The position numbers and the translations under genes were made by a program. From Actinobacteria bacterium UBA2286 (GTDB lineage Bacteria > Actinomycetota > Coriobacteriia > Anaerosomatales > Anaerosomataceae), in contig DDWM01000025.1 of NCBI GenBank assembly GCA_002345925.1, positions 9,186-56,506 on the forward strand: a stretch of DNA of 47,321 bases, given 5' to 3'. Positions 27,347 through 36,013 of this stretch are shown here, piece after piece (position 1 is the first letter of the stretch; each line of letters starts with the position of its first letter). The notes beneath the pieces were generated by a model. That model made no database searches and was not told the DNA's origin. It saw nothing but the letters and a program-made list of their open reading frames with translations.

Positions 27347-27967
27347 CTACAGCCCGAACCAGCCGGCTAGGCCAACGTAGGCAAGTGACAGAAGACCTGC
27401 CGTGATGAACGACATCGGATTACCTTTGAGCACCTTAGGAACCGGCGCGATATCAAGCCGCTCTCGCAGCGCCGTGAACGTCAGAAGCGCGAAACCAAAA
27501 CCGACCGACACCCCGAAGGCGTAAACGAGCGCCTCGCCAAGTGTGTAGCTGTATGGCATGGCCATCTTGAAGAAGCCCGGCTTCGAGACCTCAGTCGCAG
27601 CTGCCAGAACAGCACAGTTCGTCGTGATCAGCGGCAGGTAGATGCCCATCGCTCGATAGAGCGCGGGGCTCGATTTCCGCAGGTACATCTCAACGAATTG
27701 CACGAGGGCCGCAATGATGAGAATGAACGCCGGGATGTACAGGAACTCTCCGATATTGAGCGGGAACAAGATGAACTTCCAAACAAGCCAAGTAGTGGTG
27801 CTCGCCATCATCATGACGAAGATCACCGCCGCGCTCATCCCGAAAGCGGTGTTCATGCTGTTCGAGATACCGAAGAACGAACACAGTCCGATGAAACGCG
27901 TCAGCAAGATGTTGTTTATCAGCGCGGCGCCCACGAACAGTAGGAGAAAGTGCGAGATAGTCAGCAT
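27347..27967 (-). CDS. rnfA: Electron transport complex subunit RnfA
   Basis: The 206-residue polytopic membrane subunit of the Rnf complex has six helices and the family pattern NNILLTRFIGLCSFFGIS near residue 18, where the conserved Cys can bind the intramembrane [2Fe-2S] cluster with RnfE, and LITTNCAVL near 115. ATG 27967 lies one base after the rnfE stop. A longer frame reading back into rnfE was rejected. Confidence 0.97.
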   Translation of the reverse strand: MLTISHFLLLFVGAALINNILLTRFIGLCSFFGISNSMNTAFGMSAAVIFVMMMASTTTWLVWKFILFPLNIGEFLYIPAFILIIAALVQFVEMYLRKSSPALYRAMGIYLPLITTNCAVLAAATEVSKPGFFKMAMPYSYTLGEALVYAFGVSVGFGFALLTFTALRERLDIAPVPKVLKGNPMSFITAGLLSLAYVGLAGWFGL

Positions 27968-27968
27968 G

Positions 27969-28592
27969 TCACGCCGCCTTCCGCTCGATCGATCGTTCAT
28001 TGAGCCAGCGGACGAACGCGACGACGAATCCAAAAAGGATGAACGCACCCGGGAACATCATCAAGATGATGGGAGGCGCATACCCTGAAGGCATCTTCAG
28101 CACGGCGGATCCGAACATCTCGATCTTGCCCGAGCCAAACAGCTCCCTGATGAAAGCGAGCCCCAGCAATACGAACGAGAAGCCAATTCCCATGCCGAGT
28201 CCGTCGGCAATCGAAAGCCACACCGAGTTGTGGTAGGCGAATGCCTCGGCACGGCCCAGAATGATGCAGTTGACGACGATGAGCGGAATCCAGATACCAA
28301 GCACCGCATAGATCGGCGGGAAGAACGCCTTCAGGAACAGATCCACCACCGTTACGAACGAAGCGATGATGACGATGAAGATCGGGATTCTGACCTGTGC
28401 CGGAATCACCTTGCGGAGCATCGCGATGAGCGCGTTGCTCATGACAAGAACGAAGATGACTGCGATTCCCATGAACAGCGAGCCTTCGACCTGACTCGAA
28501 ACAGCCAGCGTGGCGCACAGTCCAATCATGAGAACGGTCAGCGGGTTATCGATCGAGAGACCGTTCTTGAACACTCTGAGCCATTCTTTCAT
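27969..28592 (-). CDS. rnfE: Electron transport complex subunit RnfE
   Basis: The 207-residue membrane subunit is homologous to RnfA and NqrD. It contains LTVLMIGLCATLAVS near residue 18 and PLIVVNCIILGRAEAFA near 103, giving the paired Cys sites of the RnfA/RnfE [2Fe-2S] centre. Six helices are predicted. Its ATG shares one base with the rnfG stop (TGATG). Confidence 0.97.
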   Translation of the reverse strand: MKEWLRVFKNGLSIDNPLTVLMIGLCATLAVSSQVEGSLFMGIAVIFVLVMSNALIAMLRKVIPAQVRIPIFIVIIASFVTVVDLFLKAFFPPIYAVLGIWIPLIVVNCIILGRAEAFAYHNSVWLSIADGLGMGIGFSFVLLGLAFIRELFGSGKIEMFGSAVLKMPSGYAPPIILMMFPGAFILFGFVVAFVRWLNERSIERKAA

Positions 28593-29179
28593 CAGCGCAC
28601 CTCCCCTGCCGTCTTGAGCACTGCATCAAACACTGCCGACACCGCTACCGCGCTGTCGCGCACAGATCGCGACGACTTCGTCGCTCCGGAAATCATATCG
28701 AGCGCCTTGACATCCTTCTCGGTGAAGGCGCTTGGCAGCGCCTTGTACTGATCCAGGAATGCCGGTTCGGTCTTGATTCTCGTACCAAGTCCCGGCGTCT
28801 CGTTCATGCTCAGGATTGTAAGGTCCAGCACTTTACCGTCCCTATCCAAACCCCAAACCATTTTCACCAGGCCGCTATAGCCTCGCGAACCGACCTTCAG
28901 GCCCCATCCGAGGGTCTGCCCGTCCGCGTCAAGCGCACGATAGACAGCTTCGACTTTGGAGTCACCGGCAACCTCCTGTGCTGAGGCGAGCATGGCCGCA
29001 TCGGTAGCCTCGAAGGTCACTGCATCGGGTATCACGCTCTTGAGCGCGGCCTCCTCGGCAGCCTTGTCCTGAGCGGCTATCAGCGGCTCAGTGATCGTGT
29101 AAGTCGCAGCAAGGCTGGCTGCGGCGACGATGCAGGTCAGCACCACGGGGATGATGAGGTTAAGCGGATTACTCTTCAT
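28592..29179 (-). CDS. rnfG: Electron transport complex subunit RnfG (FMN-binding)
   Basis: The 195-residue protein has an N-terminal membrane anchor (about 7-28) and an extracytoplasmic FMN-binding domain. SGATKSSR places the flavin-accepting Thr at residue 167, normally loaded by ApbE, which is not in this window. The segment NETPGLGTRI is also typical. It overlaps the end of rnfD by 11 bases. Confidence 0.96.
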   Translation of the reverse strand: MKSNPLNLIIPVVLTCIVAAASLAATYTITEPLIAAQDKAAEEAALKSVIPDAVTFEATDAAMLASAQEVAGDSKVEAVYRALDADGQTLGWGLKVGSRGYSGLVKMVWGLDRDGKVLDLTILSMNETPGLGTRIKTEPAFLDQYKALPSAFTEKDVKALDMISGATKSSRSVRDSAVAVSAVFDAVLKTAGEVR

Positions 29180-30179
29180 CGCGCTTCACCCACCCGAAGG
29201 TCCGAGGTATGAACATCTTGTCGATGAGCGGTGCCAACCCGTTCATGAACAGAATCGCGAAAGTCGTAGACTCCGGCGCCGGACCATAGAACCTACCGAC
29301 GGCGTTGAATACACCACAGCCGATGCCGTATACAAGCTTGCCTTTCTTGGTCATCGGCGATGAGACATAATCAGTCGCCATGAAGAACGCGCCGAGCATG
29401 ACCCCGCCTGCCAAGACGTTGAAGATCGGGTCGGAGCCGAACACCCACGACAGCAGACCCATGGTTCCGATGTATCCGGCGGGAATGCGCCAGTCGATGA
29501 TGCCCTTGAGTAATAGGACGAGCCCACCAAGGATCAGCAGCCCGGCAGAGACCTCGCCAAGCGAGCCCTCGAGGTTTCGCCACAGAAGCGGCTGGTACTG
29601 CGAGGCAAGGTTGAATCCATAGCCGCCGGCCGCTGCACGATCCGCCGAGGCGATTGCAAGCCGGGTGGCTCCACTGATCGCGTCTAGCCCACCAACACCG
29701 GCAACGTCCATCGTCTTGAACCAACCCTTGTTGGGGAGCTTGGATAAGACGCCTGCCCACGACATAAGCACGAAAGCACGACCGACCAGAGCCGGGTTGA
29801 ACAGGTTCCATCCCAGCCCGCCGAAGATCATCTTGCCAAGCGCGATGGAGATGAAGCCTGCGGCAACCGACATCCACCAGGGCAGCATCGGCGGCATGCA
29901 CATCGCAAGCAGCACACCCGTCACGAGCGCGCTACCGTCGAGCAGAGTCTGAGGCTTCTTGGCAATCGCATTCCAGGCGGCTTCGGTGCCTAGCGACGAT
30001 CCGATGCACAGCACGAACACCTGCACCGCTGGCCAGCCCATGCTCACCATTGCCCATATAGCCGCAGGGGCCAGGGCGATCACAACCCAGAGCATGATGT
30101 TCGTGCACGTCACAGATGTCCCGATGTGAGGAGACGAAGCGACGGACAAACGCGGCTTCAGTTCTGTCGAGTCGCTCAC
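29169..30179 (-). CDS. rnfD: Electron transport complex subunit RnfD
   Basis: The 336-residue polytopic subunit has the NqrB/RnfD fold: SPHIGTSVTCTNIML near residue 17, GGLGWNLFNPALVGRAFVL near 120, and the covalent flavin site SGATRLA with Thr172. GTG 30179 overlaps the rnfC stop as GTGA; a frame extending 35 codons into rnfC was rejected. The C-terminus, ending WVKRDEE, is cytoplasmic. Confidence 0.96.
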   Translation of the reverse strand: MSDSTELKPRLSVASSPHIGTSVTCTNIMLWVVIALAPAAIWAMVSMGWPAVQVFVLCIGSSLGTEAAWNAIAKKPQTLLDGSALVTGVLLAMCMPPMLPWWMSVAAGFISIALGKMIFGGLGWNLFNPALVGRAFVLMSWAGVLSKLPNKGWFKTMDVAGVGGLDAISGATRLAIASADRAAAGGYGFNLASQYQPLLWRNLEGSLGEVSAGLLILGGLVLLLKGIIDWRIPAGYIGTMGLLSWVFGSDPIFNVLAGGVMLGAFFMATDYVSSPMTKKGKLVYGIGCGVFNAVGRFYGPAPESTTFAILFMNGLAPLIDKMFIPRTFGWVKRDEE

Positions 30180-31474
30180 AGCTTCGCTCCTTTCGCCATA
30201 ACCGCAGCCTTCGCAAGTCTGATCAGCTGCAGAAGCGGTCGCCGGGTCGGGCACGAGTAGGAGCAGACTCCGCACTCGATGCAATCGACGGGATGGAATA
30301 TCTCGGCGGTTGTCCAGTCACGACGATTGGCGTGCGTGGCGATCAGGTACGGCTGCAAGAACATCGGGCACGCCTCAGAGCACCTTCCGCAACGGATGCA
30401 CGCCTGATCGCCTTCAACGAGCGGTGCGATCTCATCCGGTCCCAGGACCACGATGCCTGAGGAGCCCTTCGCAATCGGCACATCGAGGTCAGCGAGCGCT
30501 GGACCGGTCATGGGGCCACCGGCGATGACACGTCCGACTTCGCCGGAGAATCCACCGGCGAACTCTATAAGGTCGCTCACAAGCGTGCCGAGAAGCACTC
30601 GGTAGTTACCGGGCCTTACGACGCGACCGGTAACCGTGACGACTCGCTCGGTCAGCGGCTTGCGAAGCTCAACGGCGTCCGCAATAGCTGCGGCCGTCGC
30701 AACGTTATGCACCAGCGCGCCTGCGGCAGCGGGGAGCTTGCCATGCGGCACCTCGGTCTTTAGGAACGCCCAAATGAGCTGCTTCTCGGCACCCTGGGGG
30801 TAGCGGGTCACAAGCGAGTTGACCTCCACGCCTTCGCCGCCAACCTGACGCAGGGCGGCGATCGCGTCGGGCTTGTTCTCCTCGACGCCGATGACGACTC
30901 TGCTTGCTCCGATCGCCTCGGCGATGATGCGGGCGCCAGCGACAACACGCCCGGGCGACTCGACCATCACGCGGTGATCACAGGTCAGGTATGGCTCGCA
31001 CTCGCAGCCATTGAGGATGACCGTTGAGACTTTCATGTCCTTTGGCGGACTCAGCTTGACCGCCGAGGGAAACGCCGCACCGCCAAGTCCAACGATTCCT
31101 GCCGCGCGCACCGTCGCACGCACGTCGCCTTCAGGCACCGGGATGAATGTCTCCAGGTCCTGCTCGGCATCGGGTGTGATCGTCACGCACTGGACGCGCA
31201 TTCCACCAGCGGTCAGCGATGGTCCGATGGCAGCGACCTCGCCGTCAACGGGACTGTGAACCGGTGCGCTCACGACCGCATCAATAAAACCGATGACCTG
31301 ACCGCGACGCACGCGGTCGCCGACGTCTACCTGCGGAACGCACGGTGCGCCGAGATGCTGACTCATGGGAATCACGAGCCGCGTTGGAACCGGCATCCAC
31401 TCGATAGCAGACGCCGACGTTTGTTCTTTGTGTTCTGGCGGATGAACTCCGCCCCGGAACGCCGCCTTGCTCAA
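30176..31474 (-). CDS. rnfC: Electron transport complex subunit RnfC
   Basis: The 432-residue peripheral subunit couples to NAD(H). An N-terminal barrel-sandwich domain with GGVHPPEHK is followed by an NADH/FMN-binding region with GIVGLGGAAFPSAVKL and ILNGCECEPYLTCD, then an SLBB domain. Two [4Fe-4S] sites (CIRCGRCSEACP, CIECGVCSYSCP) lie near the C-terminus. The start is TTG 31474, with GGAGG eight bases upstream. It is first in rnfCDGEAB, downstream of a strong hairpin. Confidence 0.96.
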   Translation of the reverse strand: MSKAAFRGGVHPPEHKEQTSASAIEWMPVPTRLVIPMSQHLGAPCVPQVDVGDRVRRGQVIGFIDAVVSAPVHSPVDGEVAAIGPSLTAGGMRVQCVTITPDAEQDLETFIPVPEGDVRATVRAAGIVGLGGAAFPSAVKLSPPKDMKVSTVILNGCECEPYLTCDHRVMVESPGRVVAGARIIAEAIGASRVVIGVEENKPDAIAALRQVGGEGVEVNSLVTRYPQGAEKQLIWAFLKTEVPHGKLPAAAGALVHNVATAAAIADAVELRKPLTERVVTVTGRVVRPGNYRVLLGTLVSDLIEFAGGFSGEVGRVIAGGPMTGPALADLDVPIAKGSSGIVVLGPDEIAPLVEGDQACIRCGRCSEACPMFLQPYLIATHANRRDWTTAEIFHPVDCIECGVCSYSCPTRRPLLQLIRLAKAAVMAKGAKL

Positions 31475-31551
31475 GCGCTCACCCTCCGTCTTTGGTCGAC
31501 CCGTATGAGAGAACCCGATTCGCCACGCCCCTTGTGGCTCCTTTATACACC

Positions 31552-31583
31552 GAGCAGGCGCACCGTGAACGGTACGCCTGCTC
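31552..31583 (-). terminator. Strong hairpin between hydA and rnfC
   Basis: GAGCAGGCG...CGCCTGCTC (9 bp), continued after one mismatch by ACCGT/ACGGT, forms a long stem 12 bases after the hydA stop. It is a likely terminator of the hydrogenase operon. The following run lacks many Ts, so some readthrough into rnf is possible. No confident rnfC promoter was seen in the next 75 bases. Confidence 0.65.
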
Positions 31584-31594
31584 CGGTAAACGGT

Positions 31595-32857
31595 CTAATG
31601 AACCGAACAGGACAGGCAGGGGTCATATGCGCGAACGAGTTTCTCCATGCCCAAAATGAACTCATCCTTGGGCAGATCCGCGATCGTTGGCGCGAACACA
31701 CGCATGTCCGCCTCAAGGTTCCCAAGGTTCTGTGCGGTCGGCGTGATGATATCGCCACTCACGATGATACCGTCGTCATCGATGCCATATGCATGATAGA
31801 GCGTGCCGCGCGGGGCCTCAGACGCGGCAGCCCCACTCGACGCATGCACCGAGAACGCTTCAGGCTTCGAAGAACCACCGATGCCGAGAAGCTGATCGAT
31901 GTACATCGCGCACCGCTCGGCAGCATCCACAAGCTCAACCGCCTGGCAGACGTTGTTGAGGAAAGAGTTGCGAGACGGCGCCTCGATGCCGAGCTTCGCA
32001 AGCATCCCAGCAGCACGTGGCATGAGCTGGCCGGCCGAGAGGTTGATCCGCGGCAGCGAGCCGACCATGAAAGTGCGACCATCGACCGTGCTGTGCTTGG
32101 CATTGCTGTGCCCGACGACGGTCTCCGAGATGAAATCGCGGTACTCGGATGCCGGACGACGCCAGCCCCCGTCGAGCGCAGCGACCTCTCCGCCGTAGAT
32201 CGCGTAGTCAGCGCTGTCCACGAGTGCGAGCATGTCTCCCGAGGTCTCGAACTGAGGCACCTCGAAGGAGTGGAACAGCTCGGCAGTGGCGATCGTGTCT
32301 GCCACGAGCGCCTCAAGCCTAACGGCCATGGCACGGAGCTCTGCCTCGGCCGGCTCAGACGCAAACCCGCCCACGACGGCGGTTATCGGGTGCACCGGAC
32401 GTCCACCAATGAGCGTGGTGAGGTCATTGCCAGTCTTCTTGACACGCAGCGCACGCTCAACCACATCGGGGTGCGTTTGCGCGAGCGGGAATACGCTCGG
32501 CAGGCCGACGAAGTCCGGAGCGGCGAAGATGTAGAGGTGCGTCGCGTGATTCTGCAGGTACGATCCATAGAGAAGAAGCTTGCGGAGCAGAACTGTACGC
32601 TCGGATACCTCTATGCCGAGAGCCGCCTCGACCGCTTTCAGCGAGGTCAGAGCGTGGTTGGGCGAGCAGATGCCGCAGATACGGCTGGTGATGAGCGATA
32701 CCTCATCGAAGCGTCGCCCGACTACCATCGACTCGAAGAAGCGGGCTGCCTCTACGATGTCCATGCGCACGTCGCTTACGACGCCCGACTCCATCTCAAC
32801 CGTGATAGTGCCATGACCCTCGATACGCGCAATATGTTCGACTGTCAGTGTGGTCAT
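31595..32857 (-). CDS. hydA: [NiFe] hydrogenase large (alpha) subunit, group 3b/sulfhydrogenase type
   Basis: The 420-residue subunit holds the Ni-Fe site. The N-terminal motif RICGIC gives Cys61 and Cys64, and the C-terminal DPCLSC gives Cys414 and Cys417. The protein ends at His420, directly after the second motif, so no C-terminal maturation peptide remains beyond it. Gene order hydB-hydG-hydD-hydA and partner domains place it in group 3b, a soluble NAD(P)-linked enzyme that may also reduce sulfur. Its ATG overlaps hydD as ATGA. Confidence 0.93.
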   Translation of the reverse strand: MTTLTVEHIARIEGHGTITVEMESGVVSDVRMDIVEAARFFESMVVGRRFDEVSLITSRICGICSPNHALTSLKAVEAALGIEVSERTVLLRKLLLYGSYLQNHATHLYIFAAPDFVGLPSVFPLAQTHPDVVERALRVKKTGNDLTTLIGGRPVHPITAVVGGFASEPAEAELRAMAVRLEALVADTIATAELFHSFEVPQFETSGDMLALVDSADYAIYGGEVAALDGGWRRPASEYRDFISETVVGHSNAKHSTVDGRTFMVGSLPRINLSAGQLMPRAAGMLAKLGIEAPSRNSFLNNVCQAVELVDAAERCAMYIDQLLGIGGSSKPEAFSVHASSGAAASEAPRGTLYHAYGIDDDGIIVSGDIITPTAQNLGNLEADMRVFAPTIADLPKDEFILGMEKLVRAYDPCLSCSVH

Positions 32858-33597
32858 AGGACGGCCTCCCGTGCGGCGTTATACAAGTCGAACAAACGGT
32901 CAAGCTCAAGAGGGTTCAAACCCTTGTCTGCATACACTGTGCGCGCTGCGGCCAAGTTCGCCTCAGGTGAGATTCCACGGCATCCGGCGCAGGGCCGACC
33001 AAGCGAAACACACTTTGCGCCACACCCGGTACGTGTGACCAGGCCGAGGCAGGCGTATCCGCGATCGAGAAAGCAGACGTTCTCCTTCGTCTTGCAGATC
33101 GCGCACATTGGATCCTGCGGCATGTTGTCCTTGAGACCCATGAGCGCCCTTGAGAGCACTCCGACGAACTCAGATGGATCGATAGGGCATCCGGGCACGT
33201 GGTAGTCCACGTTGATCACCGAGGTAATGGGCATCGGGGACTGGCGACCACGAGCAACCTGGGCTCCATCCCCGTACACAACGCCATACCGCGAATCGAA
33301 GTCAGCAGTACCTGCAAGCGCCGGAATGCCACCAGTCACGGCACAGGCGCCAAGAGCGATGACGACAGCGGCCGTCTCACGTACACGGCGAAGCGTCTCC
33401 ACGTGCTCGGCGGTCGTAACAGCGCCCTCGATCACGGCGACATCATACTCATCGGGCAGGTGGCCGCTCGACGCGAGCTGCCAATACGCAAGATCCATGA
33501 GTCCGAGAACGTCGAGCAAATGGTCTTCCATGTTCGTCACCTGGACCTGACAGCCGAAGTCGCTTGCCAGGCCGATGATCACTACTCGAGGCGCCAT
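32854..33597 (-). CDS. hydD: [NiFe] hydrogenase small (delta) subunit
   Basis: The 247-residue electron-transfer subunit carries the proximal-cluster cysteines of group 3 small subunits (DFGCQ near 15, GACAVTGG near 83, VPGCPIDP near 135). Further Cys at DPMCAICK and the C-terminal CGAKC...GRPCAGCRG fit two more [4Fe-4S] clusters. ATG 33597 follows the hydG stop with no gap, and the end overlaps hydA. It passes electrons between the Ni-Fe site and the flavin module. Confidence 0.93.
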   Translation of the reverse strand: MAPRVVIIGLASDFGCQVQVTNMEDHLLDVLGLMDLAYWQLASSGHLPDEYDVAVIEGAVTTAEHVETLRRVRETAAVVIALGACAVTGGIPALAGTADFDSRYGVVYGDGAQVARGRQSPMPITSVINVDYHVPGCPIDPSEFVGVLSRALMGLKDNMPQDPMCAICKTKENVCFLDRGYACLGLVTRTGCGAKCVSLGRPCAGCRGISPEANLAAARTVYADKGLNPLELDRLFDLYNAAREAVL

Positions 33598-34461
33598 CTA
33601 AATCGCCCCCTGCAGGTTCATGGCTTCCCAGTAATTGAAGACCGGGCCGTCGACGCAAGTGTATTGATGGCCGACACCGCAGTGGCCGCATTTGCCGATG
33701 CCGCACTTCATGCGGCGCTCAAACGATACGTAGATGCGGTCAACGTCCATCGACTTCTTACGCATCTCGTCGATCACGTACTTGTACATGACCGGAGGTC
33801 CGCAGATAGCCCCATACGTGTTGTCCGGGTCAACATCCAGACCATCGAAGAGCCTGGTAACCAGCCCCGTTTCGCCATCCCATGTCTCGTCCGGCTGGTC
33901 GACTGTCAGGATCAGATCAAAGTCATCTCGGTGCTTCCACATCTCAAACTGATGACGAAACAGCACCTCTGATGGATTCCGGGATCCGTACAAGATCGTG
34001 ACCTTGCCGAACTCGTGCCGCTCATCATGGATGTGGTTGATCAGGGACTTCAAGGGCGCGATGCCAAGGCCACCCGCCACGAGCAGAATGTCGTGCCCCT
34101 TCATCTCCTCAAACGGAAACCCTCGGCCATATGGACCGCGGAGCCCGACAACGTCGCCGCACTGCTTCGCATGAAGTGCGCCGGTAACATCACCGGAATC
34201 GCGGACGCACAGCTCAATGAAGCCCTGCTTGCTGGGTGCCGAGGATATGGATATCGGTGCTTCACCGACTCCGAATATCGAGAGCTCAACGAACTGTCCT
34301 GAGTTGAACTCAAACGCCTCGCGAACGTCTTCGTCAATGATTCGAAGCTCAAAGAGCTTCTCTTTGTCCGTGAGATCCATGATGGATGTGATCCTTGCGG
34401 GCCACGGATGATACGGATTCGCATCGATGTCGCGTGGGCAGTCGTCCATGTTCGTGTTCAT
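33598..34461 (-). CDS. hydG: Hydrogenase gamma subunit, FAD/NAD(P) and [2Fe-2S] module
   Basis: The 287-residue ferredoxin-NADP+ reductase-like protein has an FAD domain (SGQFVELS, PISISSAPS), a nucleotide-binding part (LLVAGGLGIAPLKSLI, AICGPPVMYK), and a C-terminal CX4CX2CX7C site (KCGIGKCGHCG...TC) for a [2Fe-2S] cluster, as in DHOD electron-transfer subunits. It links H2 oxidation or evolution to NAD(P)H. ATG 34461 overlaps the hydB stop as ATGA; a 41-codon upstream extension lies in hydB. Confidence 0.93.
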   Translation of the reverse strand: MNTNMDDCPRDIDANPYHPWPARITSIMDLTDKEKLFELRIIDEDVREAFEFNSGQFVELSIFGVGEAPISISSAPSKQGFIELCVRDSGDVTGALHAKQCGDVVGLRGPYGRGFPFEEMKGHDILLVAGGLGIAPLKSLINHIHDERHEFGKVTILYGSRNPSEVLFRHQFEMWKHRDDFDLILTVDQPDETWDGETGLVTRLFDGLDVDPDNTYGAICGPPVMYKYVIDEMRKKSMDVDRIYVSFERRMKCGIGKCGHCGVGHQYTCVDGPVFNYWEAMNLQGAI

Positions 34462-35480
34462 CGCACCTCCCCCGTCTGCAGCGCCTCGATAACATTCACC
34501 GGGTTGATGCCAGCGGGACAGGCACGCGCACAGCGGCCGCAGCCAACACACAACACGCGCTCGAACTTGCTCAAGTACCCCCACTGCTTGTGGTAGTAGC
34601 GATACTTCACCCGACTCGCCCGGGATTCACGGAAGTTCTGTCCATGAGCAACAGCCGCAAACTCCTTGAACTGGCACGAGTCCCAAGTGCGGACACGAAC
34701 TCCTGACTTCTGGTCAGGCTCGAGTACGTCTTTGACATCGAAGCAGTAGCACGTTGGGCACACCATCGAACATGCGCCGCAGGAGAGACACCTGTCACCG
34801 AACTCATCCCAGATCGGGCTCTCGAACTTCGCGTCAAGCAACACCGGAAGCTGCGTCGTATCGACACTTCCAGTAAAGGAATCATTGAACAAGCGAACGA
34901 CGCGCTGGAACTCTGCAGTGTCTTCGTCCGTGACGGTGCGATTCTCGACGAATCGATCGAGAATCTCAGCACCCTTGACGGTGCGACATGACGCGAAGTA
35001 GCGATCGCCGAGATCGGTCAAGAACACATCGAAGCCCCAGTGAACCTCATGGGTGCCCCAGACATTGCAGAAGCATGTGTCCGCAGGCGTGCACGAAACC
35101 CCGATGAGCAAAGTCTGCTCGCGCCTGCGCAGGTAATACGGATCGGCGTAGCGACCGGTGAACACATTGTCCATGAGAAGCAACGCATTGATGTCACACG
35201 GGTGCAATCCGAACAGAACGCGAGGAGCGGCGATGACTTCGTCATCCAGCACCTCGTTGTCCGCAACGCGAAAGCGCATGAGCTCTTCCTCAGCGGGGAA
35301 GAACCACTTCTTTGGAGGCAGCAGCGTCGTATCGTAATCAAGGCGCATTTCGTCAGCGTCAACAAGCGGCGCATAGACGAAACTACCATCCTTCTCGACT
35401 GGTGCGACTACCTCGTACTCCGTCGCCAGACCCCTTACGAGGTCTGGCAGACGGCTCTTATCGATGACTCTGAAGAACAT
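34458..35480 (-). CDS. hydB: Hydrogenase beta subunit, 4Fe-4S protein
   Basis: The 340-residue iron-sulfur subunit has two CxxCxxCxxxCP cluster sites: CLSCGACSMVCPTCYC near residue 235 and CVGCGRCARACPAG near 315. Additional N-terminal Cys segments are HPCDIN and CTPADTCFCN, as in sulfhydrogenase beta subunits. It connects the delta and gamma subunits. ATG 35480 (MFFRVID) has a GGGGGG run upstream. A 12-base palindrome CGTGCCGGCACG lies at 35503-35514 in the 48-base gap after ndk. Confidence 0.92.
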   Translation of the reverse strand: MFFRVIDKSRLPDLVRGLATEYEVVAPVEKDGSFVYAPLVDADEMRLDYDTTLLPPKKWFFPAEEELMRFRVADNEVLDDEVIAAPRVLFGLHPCDINALLLMDNVFTGRYADPYYLRRREQTLLIGVSCTPADTCFCNVWGTHEVHWGFDVFLTDLGDRYFASCRTVKGAEILDRFVENRTVTDEDTAEFQRVVRLFNDSFTGSVDTTQLPVLLDAKFESPIWDEFGDRCLSCGACSMVCPTCYCFDVKDVLEPDQKSGVRVRTWDSCQFKEFAAVAHGQNFRESRASRVKYRYYHKQWGYLSKFERVLCVGCGRCARACPAGINPVNVIEALQTGEVR

Positions 35481-35528
35481 CGGACACCCCCCAGTATTCC
35501 GCCGTGCCGGCACGCGGTAGGCCGGTGG

Positions 35529-35930
35529 CTATCCGAAGAAGATCGACAGTTCGCGCTCTGCACTCTCGGGTGAGTCGGAGCCATGAATGATGTTCGCATC
35601 CAGGGACAGACCGAAATCACCGCGAATGGTGCCGGGGGCGGCTTCCTTGGGATTGGTCGCGCCCATGAGCTTACGCATCACCGGAACGGCTTCTTCGCCG
35701 GAGATCTGCATCTTCACCACAGGACCTGAGGTGATGTACGAAACGAGACCCTCATAGAAAGGCTTGCCGACGTGCTCCACGTAGTTAGCAGCAGCCTGCT
35801 CGGGCGTGACCATGCCGAGCTCAAGGCGATCCAGCGTGAGGCCGACAGCTTCAACGCGAGCGACGATGTTACCGACGAGTCCCCGTGCAACAGCATCGGG
35901 CTTGATCATGACGTATGTCTTCAGAATCAC
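35529..35930 (-). CDS. ndk: Nucleoside-diphosphate kinase
   Basis: The 133-residue enzyme equilibrates NTP and NDP pools. The phosphorylated His is 116 in NIIHGSDS, and YVMIKPDAV starts the fold. GTG 35930 is supported by GGAGGA nine bases upstream, although TTG or ATG starts are more usual for the gene. It precedes hydBGDA by 48 bases without an obvious terminator, so the two may be co-transcribed. Confidence 0.97.
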   Translation of the reverse strand: MILKTYVMIKPDAVARGLVGNIVARVEAVGLTLDRLELGMVTPEQAAANYVEHVGKPFYEGLVSYITSGPVVKMQISGEEAVPVMRKLMGATNPKEAAPGTIRGDFGLSLDANIIHGSDSPESAERELSIFFG

Positions 35931-35963
35931 GCGTACTCCTCCGTTGGGTTGATGAACTTTGTA

Positions 35964-35993
35964 ACATTAGCAACAAAGATTCGTCTCCCGCAA
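35964..35993 (-). promoter_or_regulatory. Candidate promoter of ndk
   Basis: TTGCGG (35993-35988) and TAATGT (35969-35964) are separated by 18 bases, with TGC directly before the -10. It lies about 34 bases upstream of the ndk start, in the gap after the TPR gene. The match is modest, but placement and AT content fit. Confidence 0.45.
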
Positions 35994-36013
35994 CGGATTC
36001 CCTGCGTTGATTT

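Noticed and set aside
26448..31474. Na+-NQR complex instead of Rnf
   Set aside because: RnfB with several [4Fe-4S] sites and RnfC are present, and no NqrF is found; the order CDGEAB is that of Rnf.
31256..33205. Plus-strand 649-residue open frame
   Set aside because: It is antisense to rnfC, hydA and hydD; the minus-strand genes hold the cluster motifs.
35503..35514. Operator site for a regulator of hydBGDA
   Set aside because: A 12-base palindrome alone is too little evidence, and no regulator gene is nearby.
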